A DNA stretch of 64,000 nt from RGIG9060 sp052173655 (GTDB lineage Bacteria; Spirochaetota; Spirochaetia; Treponematales; Treponemataceae), in contig JBQMYD010000002.1 of assembly GCA_052173655.1 (NCBI GenBank), positions 1-64,000 of the forward strand, written 5' to 3'. The notes under the pieces were generated by a model. That model was given only the letters and a program-made list of their open reading frames with translations, ran no database searches and was not told where the DNA came from. Position numbers and translations under genes: made by a program. This document shows, one piece after another, positions 60,701 to 64,000 of the stretch (positions within the stretch are counted from its first letter, which is position 1; the number at the start of each line of letters is the position of its first letter).

Positions 60701-60949
60701 TCCGTGCAGTTCTTTTGTAAATTTTGTAAACGAAGAACCGTTAAAGCGGATTAAACCGTCGTATGAAGCTAGCCAAATATATCCGGTTTCATCTTGAATT
60801 ACATCCAAAAGTCTGTCCGATGGTAACCCGTTCATGTCATTCCAAAAAGTTTGAATAGAACCTGCAAGATTGTCATATCTGTTCCTTGCAAATAAAAATG
60901 GAGTTATAACTAATAAGATTAAAGCGATGATTTTAAATTTTACTTTCAC
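57710..60949 (-). CDS. Beta-propeller sensor with class III adenylate cyclase domain
   Basis: 1079 aa, GTG start with AAAGGA. Signal peptide, then about 14 Reg_prop-type propeller repeats (GYIWLASYDGLIRF, NSLWIGTNASGLYKY, GQIWLGTDGGGAV), a Y_Y_Y domain (INFQYKLEGYDKEW), one membrane helix (WFYLVVLLGLSGLIV), a coiled coil and a cyclase domain from about 846. Metal aspartates are Asp853 (FADLADFT) and Asp897 (LGDGYM). The specificity residues Lys893 and Asp960 (FDIFGDTVN), with Asn967 and Arg971, fit ATP as substrate. The cyclase replaces the histidine kinase usual behind this sensor. Senses something periplasmic and should make cAMP. Confidence 0.9.
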   Translation of the reverse strand: MKVKFKIIALILLVITPFLFARNRYDNLAGSIQTFWNDMNGLPSDRLLDVIQDETGYIWLASYDGLIRFNGSSFTKFTKELHGFTGVSPRVFCVGDDNSLWIGTNASGLYKYKDGSFTHYGLEEGLPNLSVRSIKFDNKNTLWIGTAGGVAKLDPEGKITQIYHDGIQKSETVFFVLPVKDYILVGTNLPGLKIIKDEKMYKMDYLTEIQGYSFSSAFLDFDSSVWLGTNSGRIFNIGGKKLIKSYTFKSMDGMNINKFLRVKDGTMYVGTEHGIIRILQDYSEIFTEENGLPNNMVSGLFEDRESNLWISMEYGGLGKFTRRNFFDVTKGAYLPEENINSVLEDKDKNLWLGGDSGLSCIKSEKISKQRALQMDSVIDHLNGIRIRQIREEDDGTIYFSTYSDKGLVIFSKDGTITSLTKNDGLPNNKIRFSYRDSFGCLWVGTTAGPAIYHGGKMTTITQEQGLPNLFLLSAIQTEEGQIWLGTDGGGAVRISASFPNGNTNTLPELKVEEVVSKKNGLIGNIVFRITEDKAGNLWFCTSEGLSLCQDGVFYSAASALDITGQSVYNILCDSKGNLWIMLPNELLLVRSDSLTSAVIKSKLADGIIKFNKLDGLSGQPAANAWAHLNETDTLFVPTLKGVSVCDPSYDVFNRLPPPVVVENIFLDDKPLSGENKKINVPADTKRIVFKFAALSYTVPQRINFQYKLEGYDKEWITTEGPEREIGYTNLFPKNYTFKIRAKNNDGIINMNGAEIAFHKKPKFYQTVWFYLVVLLGLSGLIVTSVKLKIRNLEKRAKILDEKVKEKTKDLEIEKEKSDKLLKNTLPLFVIDELKQTGKSAPRLYPSVTIMFADLADFTEWSSRNSAEHVINSLNKMFTHFDNIIERYGCERIKTLGDGYMACCGLRGEEDHAQRIVSAAIEMLTLFDDKNTYGTGKGIHIGISSGPITGGIVGEQKYIFDIFGDTVNTAFRLESVTVPMGCTVSKNTAELIQGKFKLLERPDQELKGKGKVSCYYIAYKNNDNSQITDKEQIKNLYKELANAFSEKDYKQCKKLVAMFDKALLEPEQLLNIEKVEKIVK

Positions 60950-61129
60950 GTTTTTTCCTTTTTATACCTTTTTTTTTGACATGCATAATATACATTAACT
61001 GATTTTTGCTCCTAATTATAATGTAATATCTTTAATTTATAAAGCTAAAAAGTGTAAACAAAATGCAAAAAACTCGTGCAACAAAAAATTATGTTAGTGA
61101 AAGCTTTTACAAAGTTTTGTATACAAAGA

Positions 61130-61861
61130 TTAATCCTGTATTATATTTCCGTCAGTTGAAATTGTAACAATATTCCATGGAATGAATTTTCCGCTGTTTT
61201 TTAGAGCTGTTATGCAAGCTCTTTCAATTCCGCCACAGCATGGAACTTCCATTCTAACTATTGTAAGGCTTTTTATTTCGTTTTGTTCCAAAATTTCAGT
61301 TAATTTTTCACTGTAGTCTGTGCTGTCAAGTTTTGGGCAGCCTATAAGCGTTATTTTGTTTTTCATAAATTCGTTATGAAAATTTGCATATGCGTATGAT
61401 GTACAGTCTGCCGCTATCAATAGATGTGAGCCTGAAAAGTACGGAGCATTTACCGGAACAAGTTTTATTTGTACAGGCCATTGGTTTAATTGACTTTTTA
61501 TTTGTTCAGTTTTAACCGGATCATTTTTGTAGACAACTTTGTTTTGGTTTTCTTTTATTCTGTTAAAGACTTTTACGGCATTTCCCGGGCATGAGAAATT
61601 TTTTTGATGAATTGTATTTTTATTTTCCTGTTTATTTTTTTGAACGGCTATTTCGTCGTATGCGGCAGCTTCTCTGTGTTCAAAGCTTATTGCACCTGTG
61701 GGGCAGGCCGGCAAGCAGTCTCCCATTCCATCGCAATAATCATCTCGCAAAAGTTTTGCCTTTCCGTTTACCATACCGATTGCTCCCTCATGACATGCTT
61801 TTGCACATAAACTGCAACCGTTACATTTTTCTTCGTCAATTTTTATAATTTTCCGTTTCAT
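61130..61861 (-). CDS. Two-[4Fe-4S] ferredoxin-domain protein (FrdX-like)
   Basis: 243 aa. The N-terminal ferredoxin has two motifs, CNGCSLCAKAC and CDGMGDCLPACPTGAI; the second is spaced C-x5-C-x3-C and is followed by HREAAAYD. The rest is an alpha/beta region with IAADCTSYAYANFHNEF, LIGCPKLD and VPCCGGIERACITAL cysteines, typical of ferredoxins found with hcp in anaerobes. It probably moves electrons to nitrosative- or oxidative-stress enzymes. AAGGGG precedes the ATG. Divergent from a Crp/Fnr gene. Confidence 0.82.
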   Translation of the reverse strand: MKRKIIKIDEEKCNGCSLCAKACHEGAIGMVNGKAKLLRDDYCDGMGDCLPACPTGAISFEHREAAAYDEIAVQKNKQENKNTIHQKNFSCPGNAVKVFNRIKENQNKVVYKNDPVKTEQIKSQLNQWPVQIKLVPVNAPYFSGSHLLIAADCTSYAYANFHNEFMKNKITLIGCPKLDSTDYSEKLTEILEQNEIKSLTIVRMEVPCCGGIERACITALKNSGKFIPWNIVTISTDGNIIQD

Positions 61862-61913
61862 ATTTTCCCCTTTATAAACATTGTTTTGCTTTGTTTATTG
61901 ATTTTATGTACAA

Positions 61914-61956
61914 ATTATATTATCTTAGATTTTGAAAATATGTTGTTATTACAACA
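61914..61956 (-). promoter_or_regulatory. Candidate Crp/Fnr site and promoter of the FrdX-like gene
   Basis: Perfect palindrome TGTTGT-TATT-ACAACA (61941-61956). On the minus strand TATAAT (61919-61914) gives a start at about 61907, so the palindrome centre lies at -41.5, the class-II activator position. The -35 is poor (CATATT), as expected for an activated promoter. Confidence 0.55.
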
Positions 61957-61980
61957 AAAATATAAAAAAAAGAAAATTTT

Positions 61981-62661
61981 ATGCAACCGATGAATCAAAT
62001 TTTAATACAGAGCTCGTTTTTTTTATCTAAAACTTTGCTTTTTAAAGGCATTGAAAGTCAAGACATTCTTAAAATGTTGAATTGCCTAAAAGCTTTTGTG
62101 CGTGAGTTTGAAAAAGAACAAATTATACTCCATATGGGTGATACTACACAAAACATGGGTTTAGTACTTGAAGGTAGTGTTAATATTGAGTCGTATGATT
62201 TTTACGGTAAAAAGATTATTTTATCGCATGTAAATAAAGGGCAACTGTTTGCAGAAACTTATGCATGTATTTCAAATGAGCCTTTAATGGTGAATGCCGT
62301 TGCGGCAGAAAAGTGCCGCGTGCTTTTTATAAACGCATCAAAAATGCTGTCTTCTTTTTCCGATTCAAAAACATTTGATGCAAGATTTATAAAAAATTTG
62401 CTTGAAATCTCTGCTTTAAAAAATCTTAACTTGTCCCGCCGTATATTACATTCTGCTCCAAAGACAATCAGGGAACGTATTGAGTCATATTTTGCTTATG
62501 AATCGAGAAAGAAAAATACAAAGAGTTTTACTATACCGTTTGATCGATATCAACTTGCAGAATACCTTAACGTAGACAGAAGTGCCCTCTCCCACGAACT
62601 TGGAAAAATGCGCAAAGAGGGCATTCTTGACTTTAAGAAAAACAAATTTGTACTAAAATAG
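61981..62661 (+). CDS. Crp/Fnr-family regulator (beside FrdX-like gene)
   Basis: 226 aa (ATG 61981, or 61990). Beta-roll sensor (MGDTTQNMGLVLEGSVNIESYDFYGKKIILSHVNKGQLFAETYACISNEPLM) and winged helix (FDRYQLAEYLNVDRSALSHELGKMRKEGIL). No cAMP-binding arginine motif. The setting (FrdX-like ferredoxin, CoADR/rhodanese) resembles HcpR-type nitrosative/redox regulators. No good Shine-Dalgarno is seen. It differs clearly from the other Crp/Fnr gene at 42154-42816. Confidence 0.85.
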   Translation: MQPMNQILIQSSFFLSKTLLFKGIESQDILKMLNCLKAFVREFEKEQIILHMGDTTQNMGLVLEGSVNIESYDFYGKKIILSHVNKGQLFAETYACISNEPLMVNAVAAEKCRVLFINASKMLSSFSDSKTFDARFIKNLLEISALKNLNLSRRILHSAPKTIRERIESYFAYESRKKNTKSFTIPFDRYQLAEYLNVDRSALSHELGKMRKEGILDFKKNKFVLK

Positions 62662-62684
62662 GTATGCAACAATAGTTTTATGTC

Positions 62685-64000
62685 TTAGATAAACAAATTT
62701 ACGTTTGATTCTTCGGCATCTCCTAAATATGCTCCTACACCTCCAAGTTCAACTCCTTCAATAAGTTCTTCTTTTTTTATTCCCATAACATCCATGCTCA
62801 TTGTACATGCAACGATTTTTACACCCTGTGTTATAGCCTTTTTTATAAGTTCTTCAAGACTGTCTACATTTTTGTCCTCCATGATTTTTTTCATCATAGA
62901 AGTTCCCATGCCTGCCATGTTCATTTTTGACAATTTAAGTTTTTCACTACCTCTAGGTAGCATTGCTGCGAACATTGATTCCATAAAAGTTTTTTTAACT
63001 TTTTGTTTTTTTGACTTTCTAAGAACCGTTAGCCCCCAAAATGTAAAAAACATTGTTACACGCCTTCCCATTGCAGCAGCTCCGTTTGCAATTATAAAAC
63101 TTGCCAGGACTTTGTCTAAATCTCCGGAAAAAACAATTATCGTTTTCCCATCGGAATCTATTTTTTGTTCTTGAAGATTGTTGTTGTTCTGTTCATTAAC
63201 GGATTGTCCTTTTTTTACTACGGCAGAAAAACCTTGAGAGGAATTTTTTGTTGAAATTAAGGTATTTCCTGTTCTGCGGCACCATGATTCAATGTCTTTT
63301 GCAAAACCCGGATCGGAAGCGGAAACTTCAAGACATTCACCATCTTGCATGTCTTTTATTGTTTCAAAAACTTTCATTATGGGGCCCGGACATTGTAACC
63401 CGCAACAATCAAGATGAATTGCATTTATGCTACCTGTTTCGTCGTAGTTTTTACAGCCACATTTATCAAAATTGTCCGTGTTGCCAGAACCGTTTTGATT
63501 TTCATGCGGGTTTGATTTAAAATGTGTTGAACGATAAAATTTAGAACCTCCCGGATAAACAAGAACATTTTTAAAATTATTCTGTATAAGAATTCTTGAG
63601 GCGTTATAGGCTCTAATTCCTACCGCACAAAAAACTATTATAGTTTTGTTTTTATCAAGTTCATTTATTCGCTCTCGCAATGTTCCCAGCGGTATATTTA
63701 TTGCATTCGGAATTGAATAAGCGTCAACTTCAACTTCTTCTCTAACATCCAATAAAACTGTGTCTGTCATTTTTTCCGTACAATCCCAAGAAGCAAATTT
63801 TACAAGATTTTTTACAAGGTTTTCTGCCGTAAATCCTGCCATATTAACAGGATCTTTTGCCGAAGAATAAGGAGGAGCGTAAGCCAGTTCCAATTTTTTT
63901 AAATCGGTTATGCCGGCTTTTAATCGGATTGCAGTAGCAAGGACATCGATACGTTTATCAACTCCGTCAAATCCTACAATTTGCGAACCGTAAATTGTAG
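62685..64000 (-). CDS. CoA-disulfide reductase-type fusion: dimerisation, rhodanese, TusA and DsrE domains (5' truncated)
   Basis: The frame is open through the right edge, so the N-terminal FAD/NAD(P)H part is outside the window. Visible in order: the dimerisation domain end (GFDGVDKRIDVLATAI ... ELAYAPPYSSAKDPVNMAG), rhodanese with Cys in VFCAVGIRAYNA, a linker with KCGCKNYD, TusA (LDCCGLQCPGPIMKV, CPxP motif) and DsrE-like (ACTMSMDVMGIKKEEL). Such four-part enzymes shuttle sulfane sulfur or reduce CoA-disulfides or polysulfide. All four sulfur-carrying cysteines look intact. The internal TTG at 63893 is not a start. Confidence 0.88.
   Translation of the reverse strand, partial: TIYGSQIVGFDGVDKRIDVLATAIRLKAGITDLKKLELAYAPPYSSAKDPVNMAGFTAENLVKNLVKFASWDCTEKMTDTVLLDVREEVEVDAYSIPNAINIPLGTLRERINELDKNKTIIVFCAVGIRAYNASRILIQNNFKNVLVYPGGSKFYRSTHFKSNPHENQNGSGNTDNFDKCGCKNYDETGSINAIHLDCCGLQCPGPIMKVFETIKDMQDGECLEVSASDPGFAKDIESWCRRTGNTLISTKNSSQGFSAVVKKGQSVNEQNNNNLQEQKIDSDGKTIIVFSGDLDKVLASFIIANGAAAMGRRVTMFFTFWGLTVLRKSKKQKVKKTFMESMFAAMLPRGSEKLKLSKMNMAGMGTSMMKKIMEDKNVDSLEELIKKAITQGVKIVACTMSMDVMGIKKEELIEGVELGGVGAYLGDAEESNVNLFI

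Noticed and set aside
62794..63174. 126-aa plus-strand frame
   Set aside because: Antisense to the DsrE domain region of the CoADR-type fusion.
63891..63893. TTG start for the rhodanese/TusA/DsrE protein
   Set aside because: The same frame continues through the right edge with typical CoADR dimerisation-domain residues, so the gene is truncated by the window.
1..64000. CRISPR arrays, insertion sequences, prophage or tRNA genes
   Set aside because: No regularly spaced repeats, transposase or integrase frames, or TTCRANNC-type tRNA arms were seen on either strand.

Overview
The window looks like chromosomal DNA of an anaerobic, AT-rich spirochaete, most likely a Treponema. This rests on recalled family resemblance, not on a database search. 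The clues are tandem DUF21/CBS hemolysin-family genes, a GGDGT-type 6-phosphofructokinase, a long single-chain PurL, DUF2804 and DUF1846 proteins, many short lipoproteins, and an oxygen-avoiding gene set (rubredoxin, thioredoxin, flavodoxin, 2-hydroxyacyl-CoA dehydratase-type Fe-S proteins). I see no phage, insertion sequence, CRISPR array, tRNA or integron. Only the tail of a 5S rRNA gene is present at the left edge.

Layout. 1-56: 3' end of 5S rRNA. 57-932: AT-rich non-coding gap ending in a promoter and a ~200-nt leader. 933-6232: a tight six-gene operon and the most unusual part of the window. It encodes a CooC/AcsF-like ATPase, two different HgdB-family Fe-S subunits, an ASKHA activase, a 53-aa membrane protein and a truncated acetyl-CoA-synthase (CdhC/AcsB)-like protein. 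6402-6908: flavodoxin-like. 7311-12577: DUF2804 and purL. 12614-16876: thioredoxin-fold lipoprotein, two CorC/HlyC-type membrane proteins and a YdcF-type protein. 16836-19851: divergent trpB2 and DUF1846 genes. 19853-25768: a minus-strand run of treponemal proteins (unknown 724-aa protein, degenerate DUF2804 paralogue, TPR protein, lipoprotein phosphoesterase, beta-barrel). 25902-33788: beta-CASP hydrolase, PFK, RluA, ArsB/NhaD-type transporter, GdhA, hemolysin III and a phosphatase. 33809-37129: MetY-like enzyme and a six-TM chemoreceptor, divergent. 37189-39801: a three-gene P1B-ATPase cluster. 39969-42816: a redox cluster (Crp/Fnr regulator, CcdA, TlpA, FTR-like protein, thioredoxin, mini-rubredoxin). 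42936-46179: three lipoproteins. 46335-48738: Fur/Zur, a small membrane protein and a ZnuA-like protein with a large inserted domain. 48956-56378: a TetR-headed efflux/methyltransferase operon. 56514-60949: L,D-transpeptidase/C39-like fusion, and a beta-propeller adenylate cyclase. 61130-64000: ferredoxin-like protein, a second Crp/Fnr regulator, and the 3' part of a CoA-disulfide-reductase/rhodanese/TusA/DsrE fusion that runs off the window.

Two themes recur. First, low-potential redox chemistry. The first operon looks like an ATP-driven electron-transfer machine with an ACS-like partner. The thioredoxin/CcdA/FTR/rubredoxin cluster, the flavodoxin and the ferredoxin/CoADR locus fit an anaerobe that manages thiols and oxygen stress. 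Each of the two Crp/Fnr genes lies beside a palindrome placed about 42 bp upstream of a predicted start site, as for class-II activation. Second, regulation. Three genes (beta-barrel, Crp, Fur) have a -35/17/-10 promoter whose -10 box ends exactly 6 nt before the ATG, with no ribosome-binding site, so I predict leaderless mRNAs. All promoter and operator calls were made by eye.
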